Origin: Comamonas sp. BIGb0124
Lineage (GTDB): Bacteria; Pseudomonadota; Gammaproteobacteria; Burkholderiales; Burkholderiaceae_C
NCBI RefSeq assembly: GCF_003752175.1
Contig: NZ_RJVF01000012.1
Coordinates: forward strand, 344,840-408,839
Length of the DNA: 64,000 nucleotides
Reading direction: 5' to 3'
Shown: piece by piece, positions 37,645-48,592 of the stretch
How positions within the stretch are numbered: the stretch's first letter is position 1
How the letters are laid out: each line of letters begins with the position of its first letter
Made by a program: the position numbers and the translations under genes
The notes under the pieces: generated by a model
Database searches by the model: none
Told to the model about the DNA's origin: nothing
Seen by the model: only the letters and a program-made list of their open reading frames with translations

Positions 37645-38955
37645 TCAGGCCTTGTAGCCGCGGCTGCTCATCGGCACGAACGCCAGGGCCATGCCCAGCA
37701 GCGCCAGGGCCAGCACGTAATGGCCGGGGCCCTGCACGTCCTGCTTCACCCACAGCGAAATCAGCACCGGCGTGAGGCCGCCGAACACGGCGTAGGCCAT
37801 GTTGTAGGCAAACGAAAGGCCCGTGAAACGCACGGCCGGCGGAAAGGCGCGGGTCGAGACGATGGGCGTGAGCGAAATGCTGCCGACGAAAAAGCCCATC
37901 AACGCATAGCCCCAGATGAGCGAGCTGCCGGTGCCCGGCAATTGGCTGTAGAACCAGTAGCTCGACAGCGCCAGGCCGCCCCAGCCGATGATCATCACCG
38001 CCCGGGTGCCGATGCGGTCGCAGGCCCAGCCCACCAGCATGCAGCCGATGGTCAGCATCAGCGTGGCGGCGCAGTTGGCCACCATCGCATCCTGCCTCGG
38101 GATCTGGTACCAGGTTTCCAGGTAAGCCGGGGTCATCAGAATGACCACCACCACGGCGCCCGAGAGCACCCAGGTCATGGCGGCCGTCAGCACGCAGGCC
38201 GCACGGTGTTCGCGCAGCACGGTCTTGAGCGGCAGTTCCATCGCCTTGGCACGGCGCGAGGCCAGTTCCTTGAACACCGGCGTTTCTTCGAGGTAACGGC
38301 GCAGGTAGACCGACACCAGCCCGAACACGCCGCCCAGAATGAACGGAATGCGCCAGGCGTAGTCCATCACTTGCTGGGGTTCGTACACGGCGTTGATGAA
38401 AATCGCCATCAACGAACCCAGCAGAATGCCGCCCGTGATGCCGGCGGTCAGCGTGCCGACGCCGAAGGCGTAGCGGTTGGCCGGCACGTGCTCGGCCACG
38501 AAGACCCAGGCCCCCGGCATCTCACCGCCGATCGCGGCACCCTGCAGCATGCGCATGGCCAGCAGCAGCAGCGGTGCGGCCACGCCCAGCGTCTCGTAGG
38601 TCGGCAGCAGGCCGATGATGAGCGTCGGCACCGCCATCAGGAAGATGGACAGCGTGAACATGCGCTTGCGGCCCACCACGTCGCCGAAGTGCGCAATGAC
38701 GATGCCGCCGATGGGACGCGCCAGGTAACCGGCCGCAAAGATGCCGAAGGTCTGCAGCATGCGCAGCCAGTCCGGCATGTCGGCCGGGAAGAACAGCTTG
38801 CTGACGATCGTGGCAAAGAACACATAGATGACGAAGTCGTAGAACTCCAGCGTGCCGCCCAGGGCCGAAAGACCCAGGGTTTTGTAATCGCCGCGTGTCA
38901 GCGGTCGATGCGTGGACTCCGTCAGGGCGCCCGCAGGGGCGGCAGGTGTAGACAT
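37645..38955 (-). CDS. MFS transporter, metabolite:H+ symporter (MHS) family
   Basis: 436 residues, 12 predicted membrane helices. SALGGTLEFYDFVIYVFFAT is the typical MHS first helix (as in KgtP and ProP), and HFGDVVGRKRMFTLSIFLMA is the loop 2-3 signature D-x-x-GRR/K. EHVPANRYAFG and RYLEETPVF are further family blocks. The substrate is likely a small carboxylate or zwitterion but cannot be assigned. The start MSTPAAP is preferred over a frame opening six codons earlier. Confidence 0.9.
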   Translation of the reverse strand: MSTPAAPAGALTESTHRPLTRGDYKTLGLSALGGTLEFYDFVIYVFFATIVSKLFFPADMPDWLRMLQTFGIFAAGYLARPIGGIVIAHFGDVVGRKRMFTLSIFLMAVPTLIIGLLPTYETLGVAAPLLLLAMRMLQGAAIGGEMPGAWVFVAEHVPANRYAFGVGTLTAGITGGILLGSLMAIFINAVYEPQQVMDYAWRIPFILGGVFGLVSVYLRRYLEETPVFKELASRRAKAMELPLKTVLREHRAACVLTAAMTWVLSGAVVVVILMTPAYLETWYQIPRQDAMVANCAATLMLTIGCMLVGWACDRIGTRAVMIIGWGGLALSSYWFYSQLPGTGSSLIWGYALMGFFVGSISLTPIVSTRAFPPAVRFTGLSFAYNMAYAVFGGLTPVLISLWVKQDVQGPGHYVLALALLGMALAFVPMSSRGYKA

Positions 38956-39322
38956 GATCAATATCCGAAACAAACAAAAACAGGCCGGCCTTCAGTGCAC
39001 GCAGGTGCACGGTCGCTCCACGAAGGGGAAGAAGGCATGAACCGAGAGACGCCGCGCCGGTCGAAGGGGGCGGCAGCCTGCCCTGCGGCGATCCGGCAGG
39101 GTCGCCATCCACCGCTGACACGGCGGCGAGCAAAGGGCAAGCCCGACATTCTAAATCGCTTCTAAGGGTAGACCCTTAGCGTTACCCTTGTAGGCCCGCG
39201 AGCCCTCGTGCAAACAGGGGCGTGCGCCGAACCGCCGTGCCGGGCCACTTGAAGCACAATGACACCCAGCGCCCGTGTACCCTGCGGGCGCCATCGTCAT
39301 CTCCAAGCCCATTGCCCTGCCC
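38956..39322. other. 367-base divergent intergenic region, MHS transporter / DegS-like protease
   Basis: No credible gene. It holds GTGCAC twice with a 4-base gap (around 38995-39010), a GGCCGGCC palindrome just before that, and a perfect 18-base palindrome at 39162-39179 listed separately. Promoters for both flanking genes are expected here. Confidence 0.4.
39162..39179. promoter_or_regulatory. Perfect 8-2-8 palindrome, candidate operator
   Basis: CTAAGGGT - AG - ACCCTTAG. A further half-site-like ACCCTTG follows at 39184-39190. It is not followed by a T-run and sits 143 bases before the protease start and about 207 bases before the MHS transporter start. A protein-binding site is more likely than a terminator. 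Confidence 0.45.
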
Positions 39323-40462
39323 ATGAAACGCCTCTGGCTGCTGTTCTCCCAATCCGTGACCGTCCTGCTGGCCGCGCTGTTTGTCGTGTCCACGCTCAAG
39401 CCCCAATGGCTGCAGCGCGGCGCGAGTCTCAACACGCAGGGCGCCGTACCCGTGGTCGAGGCGCCGCAGGAGCACTACGAACGCGGTGCGCCCGACAGCT
39501 TCCGCGACGCGGCCCAGAAAGCGGCGCCGGCCGTGGTCAGCATCAACAGCAGCAAGACGCCGGCACAGATCCCCGAAGGATTGGCCCCCTGGTTCGAATT
39601 CTTCGGCGCCCCCAGCAACCAGGCGCAAGCCAGCCTGGGCTCGGGCGTGATCCTCAGCCCCGAAGGCTACATCCTCACCAACAACCATGTGATCGAGGGC
39701 GCCGACCAGATCGAAGTCACCCTCAACGACCGGCGCACGGCACAGGCCCGCGTGGTCGGCACCGATCCCGATACCGATCTGGCCGTGCTCAAGATCGACC
39801 TGCCCGACCTGCCCGTGGTCACCATGGCGCAAGCCGACAGCGCGGCCATCGGCGACCGGGTGCTCGCCATCGGCAACCCCTTCGGTGTGGGCCAGACGGT
39901 GACCAGCGGCATCGTCAGCGCGCTGGGCCGCGACCAGCTGGGCATCAACACCTTCGAGAATTTCATCCAGACGGATGCCGCCATCAACCCCGGCAACTCG
40001 GGCGGCGCCCTGGTCGACACCTACGGCAATCTGCTGGGCATCAACACCGCCATCTACTCGCGCTCGGGAGGCTCCATGGGCATCGGCTTTGCGATTCCCG
40101 TCTCGACCGCACGCATGGTGCTCGACGGCATCGTGCGCGACGGCAAGGTCATCCGCGGCTGGATCGGCGTGGAGACCCAGGAGCTCAACCGCGAACTGGC
40201 CGAGACGCTGGGCCTGGGCCAGAACAGCGGTGTCATCGTGACCGGCGTGCTGCAGGCCGGTCCGGGTGCCCAGGCCGGGCTTCAGCCGGGCGACGTGATC
40301 ACCAGCCTCGAAGGCCAGCCCATCGCCAACGTGGCCGAACTGCTGACCCGCGTCGCCGCGCTGCGCCCGGGCGAGCCCGCCACGCTGGAGATCCAGCGTC
40401 AGAACCGTGCCGCGAGCCTCAAGGTCGTGCCGGGCACGCGCCCGCAGCGCAACCCGCGCTGA
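39323..40462 (+). CDS. DegS/HtrA-like serine protease with one PDZ domain
   Basis: 379 residues. A membrane anchor (LWLLFSQSVTVLLAALFVVS) precedes a trypsin-like domain with the complete triad: His in ILTNNHVIEG, Asp in TDPDTDLAVLK, Ser in NPGNSGGALVD. One PDZ domain follows (GWIGVETQEL to GDVITSLEGQPI). One anchor plus one PDZ is the DegS layout; DegP/DegQ have a cleaved signal and two PDZ domains. A GTG 16 codons upstream is the alternative start. It probably acts in envelope stress control or protein quality in the periplasm. Confidence 0.9.
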   Translation: MKRLWLLFSQSVTVLLAALFVVSTLKPQWLQRGASLNTQGAVPVVEAPQEHYERGAPDSFRDAAQKAAPAVVSINSSKTPAQIPEGLAPWFEFFGAPSNQAQASLGSGVILSPEGYILTNNHVIEGADQIEVTLNDRRTAQARVVGTDPDTDLAVLKIDLPDLPVVTMAQADSAAIGDRVLAIGNPFGVGQTVTSGIVSALGRDQLGINTFENFIQTDAAINPGNSGGALVDTYGNLLGINTAIYSRSGGSMGIGFAIPVSTARMVLDGIVRDGKVIRGWIGVETQELNRELAETLGLGQNSGVIVTGVLQAGPGAQAGLQPGDVITSLEGQPIANVAELLTRVAALRPGEPATLEIQRQNRAASLKVVPGTRPQRNPR

Positions 40463-40510
40463 GAACCGGCCCCGGCAAGACCGGGGAGACGGGCCGGCAC
40501 CCGAGCAGCA

Positions 40511-40555
40511 AACAAAAACGGCAAGAGGCCTCATGACCTCTTGCCGTTCTGTCTT
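40511..40555. terminator. Bidirectional Rho-independent terminator between the DegS-like gene and tatC
   Basis: AACGGCAAGAGG (40517-40528) and CCTCTTGCCGTT (40537-40548) are perfect 12-base arms with an 8-base loop. To the right is CTGTCTT; to the left AAACAAAAA gives TTTTTGTTT on the minus strand. It therefore serves both converging transcripts, more strongly tatC. Confidence 0.9.
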
Positions 40556-40600
40556 GTATCGTCGACCCGCCACGCCATGGGCGGGGACATGGGCCTGGAT

Positions 40601-41401
40601 TCAGGCCGCCGAGTCCTTGTTGACTTCGGTGGATTCGTCCTCGGAAGCCTGCGTGTTGCGAATGAACAGGCGGGCCGCAATGATGCCCAGCTCGTACAGC
40701 AGGCACATCGGAATGGCCAGAGCCAGTTGCGAGACCACGTCGGGCGGCGTCACGATGGCGGCCACCACGAATGCGCCCACCACGAAGTAGCCGCGGAAAC
40801 TCTTGAGTTTTTCGATGGTGACGACGCCCATGCGGGCCAGCACCACCACCGCAATGGGCACTTCGAAGGCCACGCCGAAAGCCAGGAACATGCTGAGCAC
40901 AAAGCTCAGATAGGCCTCGATGTCAGGCGCCGCCGTGATGCTCTTGGGTGCAAAGCTCTGGATGAACTGGAAGACCTGGCCGAACACGAAGTAATAACAG
41001 AAGGCCACGCCGATCAGGAACAGCAGGGTCGATGCCACCACCAGGGGCAGCACCAGCCGCTTTTCGTGCGAATACAGGCCCGGTGCCACAAACGCCCAGA
41101 CCTGGTAGAGCACGACCGGCAAGGCGATCAGGAACGCCGCCATCAGCAGAATCTTCAGCGGCACCAGGAAAGGCGAGATCACCGAGGTGGCGATCAGCGT
41201 CGCCCCCACGGGCAGGTGGGCAACCAGGGGCGCTGCCAGGAAATCGTACAGACGACCCGGCCCCGGATAGAACGCCAGCACGCCCCCCACGATGGCGATG
41301 GCCAGTACGGCCTTGAGCAAACGGTCGCGCAGCTCCATGAGGTGCTGCACAAAGGGTTGTTCGCTGCCGGCGAGCTCGTCTTCTTTTTTGGGATCAGCCA
41401 A
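40601..41401 (-). CDS. tatC: Twin-arginine translocase subunit TatC
   Basis: 266 residues, six membrane helices. TatC binds the twin-arginine signal together with TatB. Conserved parts: QPFVQHLMELRDRLLKAVLA at the N terminus, LYQVWAFVAPGLYSHEKR, and FEVPIAVVVLARMG. There is no ATG; a TTG at 41401 (then ADPKKEDEL) has GAGAG at eight bases and is chosen, while a TTG two codons earlier is too close to that site. It is the last gene of tatABC. Confidence 0.95.
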   Translation of the reverse strand: MADPKKEDELAGSEQPFVQHLMELRDRLLKAVLAIAIVGGVLAFYPGPGRLYDFLAAPLVAHLPVGATLIATSVISPFLVPLKILLMAAFLIALPVVLYQVWAFVAPGLYSHEKRLVLPLVVASTLLFLIGVAFCYYFVFGQVFQFIQSFAPKSITAAPDIEAYLSFVLSMFLAFGVAFEVPIAVVVLARMGVVTIEKLKSFRGYFVVGAFVVAAIVTPPDVVSQLALAIPMCLLYELGIIAARLFIRNTQASEDESTEVNKDSAA

Positions 41402-41502
41402 GATCAAATCTCTCGGGAAAACTCAGGGCCAGGAAAAGGGCTGCCTGGGGCAGCCCGCCGCCGTCTGGGCCCCGGCGGACATGACGAGGCGGTGGCGCGC
41501 GC

Positions 41503-42042
41503 TCAGGCGCACGGACCGGACGAGGACGGCCCCGACTGGCGCTCTCGCACCACCCGCGCGGCGCCCGAGAGCGCACTGGCGCGCTTGCTGCGGCTACGGA
41601 CCTTGTACCACTGCGGCACGGCCGTGCGTTTGGCACGCCAGTTCTTGTTGGGGTTGCGGTAGGCCGGAACCACGTTGCCGAGAACGCCCGATCCGGCGGC
41701 TTCGAGCGCCGAGGTGCTGCCCTCCGACGAGGCGCCGCTGCCGTCGTAGCTGCTCGACAGGTCGCTGGAGGTGTCTCGCCAGGTCTGTTCGAAATCGCTG
41801 ACCTGGGTCTGCACGCTGCTGTGCACGTCGCGTGCAGCGGTCTCGACCGTGTCCTTCATCTTGCGCAGCTCGTCGAGCTCCATCGACCGGTTGACTTCGG
41901 CCTTCACATCCGCCACGTAACGCTGCGCCTTGCCCAGCAGCATGCCCACGGTGCGGGCGACGCGCGGCAGTTTCTCAGGGCCGATCACGATCAACGCGAC
42001 CGCCCCGATGAGTGCGATTTTGGAAAAACCGATATCAATCAT
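41503..42042 (-). CDS. tatB: Sec-independent translocase protein TatB
   Basis: 179 residues. [20 protein letters not shown] is the single N-terminal membrane helix, followed by the [13 protein letters not shown] hinge and an amphipathic helix. The long C-terminal part (Ser/Gly-rich, then a basic stretch) is variable as usual. TatB works with TatC in signal recognition. The start is the ATG at 42042; two codons further upstream is a TTG that is not needed. Confidence 0.94.
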   Translation of the reverse strand: MIDIGFSKIALIGAVALIVIGPEKLPRVARTVGMLLGKAQRYVADVKAEVNRSMELDELRKMKDTVETAARDVHSSVQTQVSDFEQTWRDTSSDLSSSYDGSGASSEGSTSALEAAGSGVLGNVVPAYRNPNKNWRAKRTAVPQWYKVRSRSKRASALSGAARVVRERQSGPSSSGPCA

Positions 42043-42158
42043 GCGCAAAAACCCGTTGCGTGCTGAACCCGAGGCATGACTTCAATCAAGCCACACGACG
42101 TCCAGCCGACCGGTGGATGGATCCCACCGGTGTCCTGAACGACTGCCAAGACACGCAC

Positions 42159-42383
42159 TCAGCGTTTTTCCTTGGCGTCGACGTCGATGGTGGGCTTGCT
42201 GTCGAGCGCGGACGATTCGGTGACCTGCTTGTTCTCCGCTTCGTTGCCGTCTTTCATGCCGTCCTTGAAGCCCTTGACCGCACCACCCAGGTCTTGACCC
42301 ATGTTGCGCAGTTTCTTGGTGCCGAACACCATCACCACGATAAGCAGCACGATCAGCCAGTGCCAGATGGAAAAGGAACCCAT
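42159..42383 (-). CDS. tatA: Sec-independent translocase protein TatA
   Basis: 74 residues. [20 protein letters not shown] is the membrane helix, then the family [20 protein letters not shown] with its Gly hinge and amphipathic helix, and a charged tail. TatA oligomers form the protein-conducting pore for folded Tat substrates. It is first in tatABC; a GAGATT-type site precedes the start. Several proteins in this window carry twin-arginine-like signals and could use the system. Confidence 0.96.
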   Translation of the reverse strand: MGSFSIWHWLIVLLIVVMVFGTKKLRNMGQDLGGAVKGFKDGMKDGNEAENKQVTESSALDSKPTIDVDAKEKR

Positions 42384-42584
42384 GGAAATCTCCTAAGTGA
42401 ACGAGTATTTTAGTGGTGAGCAGCACTCGCTGCCCGCTACAGGAACAAGGTGTTTCACACCGTCAGCGTTTTTTCCGGTCGCTGGCGGCGCGCCTGTTGC
42501 ACCCCAAGATATCAAAACAGGATCGAAGTCGGAAGCCCGGCGGCGCCAGCGGCGGCTGCGGGCCGGCGTGAATGCGGTCTGCGG
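42384..42584. other. Intergenic region hinT-tatA
   Basis: 201 bases, both neighbours leftward. GGTGT/ACACC (about 42449-42461) and GCAGC/GCTGC (about 42421-42435) form short stems. No T-run suits the minus direction, so hinT and tatABC may be cotranscribed or tatA has its own promoter; this cannot be decided by eye. Confidence 0.25.
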
Positions 42585-42989
42585 TCAGCCCTTGAGCCAG
42601 GGCCTCGCGCCTCCCACGACGTGCATGTGCAGATGATGCACCTCCTGCCCGCCGTCGCCGCCGGTGTTGAACTGCACCCGGAAACCGCCCTCCGGGTAAG
42701 GCCGGCAGCCGGCCTGCTGCGCCAGCACGGGCGCCAGGGCGACCATGCGCCCGAGCAGCGCGGCATCGTCCGGCCCGACATGGGCCAGCGACACGATATG
42801 CCGGCGCGGGATCACCAGAATATGCACCGGTGCCCAGGGCGCGATGTCGTGGAAGGCATACAGCTCGTCGTCTTCGTAGACCTTGCGCGACGGAATCCGG
42901 CCCGCAGCGATCTTGCAGAAGATGCAGTCGGGATCGTGAGCGGCGGTGCGGGCCTCGGCGGCATCGACAGGGAGAGAGGAAACGGACAC
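42585..42989 (-). CDS. hinT: HIT family protein (HinT-like purine nucleotide phosphoramidase)
   Basis: 134 residues. CIFCKIAAGRIPSRKVYEDD carries the zinc-type CxxC seen in many HIT proteins, and VHHLHMHVVGG contains the histidine triad HxHxHxx. HinT-like enzymes hydrolyse nucleoside phosphoramidates. A 20-residue nonconserved N-terminal tail precedes the fold. Position between the small membrane protein and tatA follows the usual hisIE-hit-tatABC order. Confidence 0.92.
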   Translation of the reverse strand: MSVSSLPVDAAEARTAAHDPDCIFCKIAAGRIPSRKVYEDDELYAFHDIAPWAPVHILVIPRRHIVSLAHVGPDDAALLGRMVALAPVLAQQAGCRPYPEGGFRVQFNTGGDGGQEVHHLHMHVVGGARPWLKG

Positions 42990-43029
42990 GTTCGGATTCC
43001 GAAAAGACTCGTTCGTGGGAAATCGGGAC

Positions 43030-43392
43030 TCAGACCGGCTGATGCCGGTTCATGCGCACCATGCCGAGCACGATGCGATAGAGGAACCAGATCGAGATGG
43101 CGGCCCAGGCGATCCAGCCAGGCACGATGAAGAACAGCCACAGCGGCGCGGTGATCAGGTAGAGCAATCCGGCCCAGACCACCGAGCGGATGCGCCAGCT
43201 GAAATGGCTTTCGTGCCAGGAACCCACGGCGTCGCCGCGCTTGACCATGTCCAGGATGAAAGCCAGCAGGAGCAGCAGGATGGAAGCCTGCGCCGTGGGG
43301 ATGACGGCCGCCACCGCCACGATGAGGTGGAGGATGTAGCTGACCCAGCCCACGGTGCTCAGGCTGCTGTCGTCGCGATACGGAGTTTGCAT
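43030..43392 (-). CDS. Small integral membrane protein, DUF4870-like
   Basis: 120 residues with about three hydrophobic segments: WVSYILHLIVAVAAVIPTAQ, ASILLLLLAFILDMV and VWAGLLYLITAPLWLFFIVP. The layout and the charged C-terminal end (RIVLGMVRMNRHQ) resemble DUF4870/YidH-type proteins of unknown role. It sits between hisE and hinT, where Bordetella-like genomes also have a small membrane protein. Confidence 0.75.
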   Translation of the reverse strand: MQTPYRDDSSLSTVGWVSYILHLIVAVAAVIPTAQASILLLLLAFILDMVKRGDAVGSWHESHFSWRIRSVVWAGLLYLITAPLWLFFIVPGWIAWAAISIWFLYRIVLGMVRMNRHQPV

Positions 43393-43430
43393 GACAGGTC
43401 TCCCGGGTTGAAGGATACGGAAACGCGGTC

Positions 43431-43811
43431 TCAGGCCTGGCCGGACTCGCGGGCCTGGGCCTTCCGCAGCGCCTTTTCCTCGAGCCCGCTGGTGCCTTCG
43501 CGGCGCTCGAGTTCGGTCACCACGTCCAGCGGCGACAGACCGTAATGCGCCAGCGCCACCATGCTGTGGAACCAGAGATCGGCCACTTCGTAGACCAGCT
43601 TGGAGGCATCGGCCCCATGGTCGACATCCTTGGCAGCCATGACCACCTCGGTGGCCTCTTCGCCGATCTTCTTGAGAAAGCTGTCCGGCCCCTTGTGCAG
43701 CAGGCGGGAGACGTAACTCTTGTCCGGGTCGCCGCCATTGGCCGGCTTGCGGGATTCGATGACGGCGGCCAAGCGGGCCAGCGCGTCCTGGGAGAAATCT
43801 GGGGCGCTCAT
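43431..43811 (-). CDS. hisE: Phosphoribosyl-ATP pyrophosphatase HisE
   Basis: 126 residues. It hydrolyses PR-ATP to PR-AMP, step two of histidine synthesis. The MazG-like metal site is seen in [18 protein letters not shown] and [19 protein letters not shown]. It lies 5 bases after hisI; the two are separate proteins here, unlike the fused HisIE of enterobacteria. A C-terminal Glu/Arg/Lys-rich tail extends beyond the core. Confidence 0.96.
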   Translation of the reverse strand: MSAPDFSQDALARLAAVIESRKPANGGDPDKSYVSRLLHKGPDSFLKKIGEEATEVVMAAKDVDHGADASKLVYEVADLWFHSMVALAHYGLSPLDVVTELERREGTSGLEEKALRKAQARESGQA

Positions 43812-43816
43812 GGGTC

Positions 43817-44206
43817 TTACTTATAGATGCTGGCCGGGTCCTTCAAGACCGGTTCGACGGTCAGCCACGTGTCATTGTCGTGACGTTTGAAGAAACAACT
43901 GTGACGGCCGGTGTGGCAGGCGATACCGGGTTCGTGCCCGGTCTGCGTGACCTCGAGCAGCACCACGTCGTTGTCGCAGTCCAGGCGGATGTCGTGCACG
44001 ATCTGCACGTGGCCGGACTCCTCGCCCTTGAACCACAGCTTGCCGCGCGAACGGCTGTAGTAGACCGCACGGCGCAGCTCGGCCGTGCGGGCCAGCGCCT
44101 CGCGGTTCATCCAGGCAAACATGAGCACGTCCTTGCTGCCGTGCTCTTGAGCGATGACGGGGACCAGCCCCTGTTCATCCCATTTCACTTCATCGAGCCA
44201 ATTCAT
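43817..44206 (-). CDS. hisI: Phosphoribosyl-AMP cyclohydrolase HisI
   Basis: 129 residues from [10 protein letters not shown]; an ATG six codons upstream (44224) is also possible and neither has a strong ribosome site. It opens the purine ring of PR-AMP. Conserved blocks: [20 protein letters not shown], the metal-site [15 protein letters not shown], and [13 protein letters not shown] with the zinc cysteines. In most relatives hisI directly follows hisF; here hisF is more than 10 kb away, so hisIE must be driven by its own promoter. Confidence 0.94.
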   Translation of the reverse strand: MNWLDEVKWDEQGLVPVIAQEHGSKDVLMFAWMNREALARTAELRRAVYYSRSRGKLWFKGEESGHVQIVHDIRLDCDNDVVLLEVTQTGHEPGIACHTGRHSCFFKRHDNDTWLTVEPVLKDPASIYK

Positions 44207-44327
44207 CACGCCATTGTCTGTCATTTGGCCCGCGTGGCACACGCCCAGGGTCCGAAAGCCTCGGCCCGGGAACGTTGCGGGCACGGCACAGCAGTTGCGC
44301 ACCGGGAAGTCCCTCATGAATTAAAGC

Positions 44328-44378
44328 TTGAATGATCAAAAATTTTCCTTATGATTCGACAAATGTAAATTTTTTGTC
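44328..44378 (+). promoter_or_regulatory. Promoter and candidate operator of the RpiR-family gene
   Basis: TTGAAT (44328-44333), 16-base spacer, TATGAT (44350-44355) makes a good sigma-70 promoter. Just after it, GACAAA (44358-44363) and TTTGTC (44373-44378) are perfect 6-base arms with a 9-base AT-rich spacer, covering the expected transcription start. Position and symmetry suit a SIS-domain repressor acting on its own promoter. Confidence 0.55.
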
Positions 44379-44412
44379 AGACCGCTCGCGGCTCTGAAAC
44401 CGCCTGCCCGCC

Positions 44413-45408
44413 ATGCCCGATACGTCCGACGCCAGCGACCTGACCATCGCCATCCGCATCAGCCGGGTGCGCCCCAACCTCACGCGCTCGCACCAGCAGA
44501 TGGCCGACTACGTGCTGGCCCACCCGCTGCAGGCCGCCACCATGCCGATCGACGAGCTGGCGGCCGCCGTGGGCGTGTCGGTGGCCACGGCCAATCGTTT
44601 TGCGCGCGCCATCGGCCTGGACGGTTATCCCATGCTGCGCGCGGAGCTGGTGCGCGGCTTCGAGGCCATGCTGGCCCCCATCGAAAAAATGCGCATCAAG
44701 CTGGAAAAGCCCAGCAGCATGCGCGATGTGTTCGCCGCCGCGCTCGAGGAAAGCCAGCGCAACGTGGCCGCGACCCGCGAGGCGCTCGACGCGGCCTCGT
44801 GCGAGGCGGCGGTGAGCACCATCCTGCGCGCACGGCGCATCTATCTGGCGGGCTTCGGCGCCAGCGGCTGGCTGGCCGGCCTGCTGCAGCGCGGCCTCGA
44901 CGGCCATTGCGACAACGTGCACCTGCTGGCCGGCGTGGCCGGTGCCTCCTACGGCGCGCGCCTGCTGCCGCGCATGACGCCCGACGACATGCTCATCGCC
45001 ATCAGCTACCCGCGTTACCTGACCGACACGGTGCTGCTGGCCCAGGGTGCCTTCCAGCGCGGCGTGAGCGTGCTGGCCCTCACCGACGGCCCCCGTTCAC
45101 CGCTGGTGCCGCATGCCCACGTCTGCCTTTTCGCCCAGACCGAAAACCAGTACGCGGCGAACTCCGAATCGTCGGCCCTGGCCATGATCGAGGCGCTGAC
45201 CAGCGCCGTCGCCCATCAGGCCAAGGAGTCGGTCAAGTCCGCGGCACGCATGACCGAAGCCGTGCTGCCCTGGCTGCACGACGGCACACGCGGCCGCCTC
45301 GAGGCCGGTGCGGGTCCGCGAGGAGGCCAGGGTGCCACGGTGGCCGCCGCCGTGCCTGCGCCCTCGCCCAGCGGGCCTCAGGTGCCGCCGCTGCGCGATC
45401 CGGGCTGA
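44413..45408 (+). CDS. MurR/RpiR family transcriptional regulator
   Basis: 331 residues. N-terminal HTH-6 domain (LTRSHQQMADYVLAHPLQAA, VGVSVATANRFARAIG) and a C-terminal SIS sugar-isomerase-like sensor domain (RRIYLAGFGASGWLAGLLQR, MLIAISYPRYLTDTVLLAQG). RpiR proteins sense phosphosugars; MurR senses N-acetylmuramate 6-phosphate, which links the family to cell-wall recycling. It is first in the rightward peptide module and probably regulates it. A Pro/Gly-rich tail of about 35 residues follows. Confidence 0.92.
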   Translation: MPDTSDASDLTIAIRISRVRPNLTRSHQQMADYVLAHPLQAATMPIDELAAAVGVSVATANRFARAIGLDGYPMLRAELVRGFEAMLAPIEKMRIKLEKPSSMRDVFAAALEESQRNVAATREALDAASCEAAVSTILRARRIYLAGFGASGWLAGLLQRGLDGHCDNVHLLAGVAGASYGARLLPRMTPDDMLIAISYPRYLTDTVLLAQGAFQRGVSVLALTDGPRSPLVPHAHVCLFAQTENQYAANSESSALAMIEALTSAVAHQAKESVKSAARMTEAVLPWLHDGTRGRLEAGAGPRGGQGATVAAAVPAPSPSGPQVPPLRDPG

Positions 45409-45522
45409 TTCGATCACCTCTTTCGGAAATCGCCTGATGTCAATCTCGCTTCCCTGATCACGCCCGTCTCCAACCGCCCCGCTCCAGTTTCTGCCGCTCC
45501 GTTTCCATTGCCTCCGTTTTCC

Positions 45523-46530
45523 ATGTCCGCCCCTTCATTTCCCGCCGCATCGGCTGCCGTTCGTCCCGTGATCGCCATCCATGGCGGCGCAGGCACCCTC
45601 AGCCGCGGCCAGATCTCGCCCGAACAGGCCGAGGCCTATCACGCAGCCCTGCACGGCATCCTCGAAGCCGGCCAGCAGATCCTGGCGGCGGGTGGCACGG
45701 CGCTGGACGCCGTCTGCCTGGCCGTGAAGCTGCTGGAAGACTGCCCGCTGTTCAACGCCGGCCACGGGGCGGTTTTCACGTCGCGGGAAACCCATGAGCT
45801 CGATGCCGCCGTCATGGACGGCGCCACCCTGGCTGCAGGCGCCGTTGCCGGCGTCTGCCGGGTGCGCAACCCGGTCGAGGCGGCCCGCGCCGTCATGGTC
45901 CGGGGCCAGCACGTGCTGATGGCGGGCGAAGGCGCAGAGGCCGTGGCACGGGAAGCCGGGCTGGCCGCGGTATCGCCGGATTACTTCTCGACCGAGGCAC
46001 GCCGTCAGCAACTGCATGCCGCCCGTGCCCGCCACGCCGGTGCCGTGCTCGACCACGACGGCGCCGCCGCACTCGCCGGCCGGCCGCTCGACGAAGACCG
46101 CAAGATGGGCACCGTGGGTGCCGTGGCGCTCGACGCGCGGGGCCACCTCGCGGCGGCGACCTCGACCGGCGGCATGACCAACAAGCAGCCCGGCCGCATC
46201 GGCGACAGTCCGCTGATCGGCTCGGGCACCTATGCGGACGACCGCACCGCCGCCGTGTCGTGCACCGGCCATGGCGAGAGCTTCATCCGCGTCAGCGCCG
46301 CACACGACGTCTGCGCACGCATGGCCTACGGCGGCGCCACGCTGCAGGACGCCACCCAGGCCGTGGTGCACCAGGCCTTGCCGGCCATCGCCGGCACGGG
46401 TGGCCTGATCGCCGTGGACCGCACGGGCAGCGTGAGCCTGTGCTTCAACACCGAAGGCATGTACCGCGGTCATGCCCGGGTCGGCGAACGGCCGCAGACC
46501 GCCATCTTCCGCGACGAACCCCTCGTTTGA
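45523..46530 (+). CDS. iaaA: Isoaspartyl peptidase / plant-type L-asparaginase (Ntn hydrolase)
   Basis: 335 residues. Starts with [19 protein letters not shown]; the precursor cleaves itself before Thr197 in [11 protein letters not shown], the N-terminal nucleophile of the beta subunit, followed by [20 protein letters not shown] and GTGGLIAVD. It removes beta-aspartyl residues from isoaspartyl dipeptides and hydrolyses asparagine. Followed 47 bases later by a gsiA-type gene, the same order as iaaA-gsiABCD in E. coli. A TTG five codons upstream is not preferred. Confidence 0.95.
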   Translation: MSAPSFPAASAAVRPVIAIHGGAGTLSRGQISPEQAEAYHAALHGILEAGQQILAAGGTALDAVCLAVKLLEDCPLFNAGHGAVFTSRETHELDAAVMDGATLAAGAVAGVCRVRNPVEAARAVMVRGQHVLMAGEGAEAVAREAGLAAVSPDYFSTEARRQQLHAARARHAGAVLDHDGAAALAGRPLDEDRKMGTVGAVALDARGHLAAATSTGGMTNKQPGRIGDSPLIGSGTYADDRTAAVSCTGHGESFIRVSAAHDVCARMAYGGATLQDATQAVVHQALPAIAGTGGLIAVDRTGSVSLCFNTEGMYRGHARVGERPQTAIFRDEPLV

Positions 46531-46577
46531 TTGACCTCCCGCAGGGCCGTTCGCGTGCCCGGCGCCTCTCTCTCCCT

Positions 46578-48473
<1,896 letters not shown>

Positions 48474-48592
48474 CCGACATCACCCAGATCGCGGCCGCCC
48501 GCCGGGCGGACCGTGGCACCCAAGCACGCTCGACCCTGTTCGAGTTCTTCATCCAAAGCCTGTCCTCTCTCACTTCCAACCTGGAGTTCACC

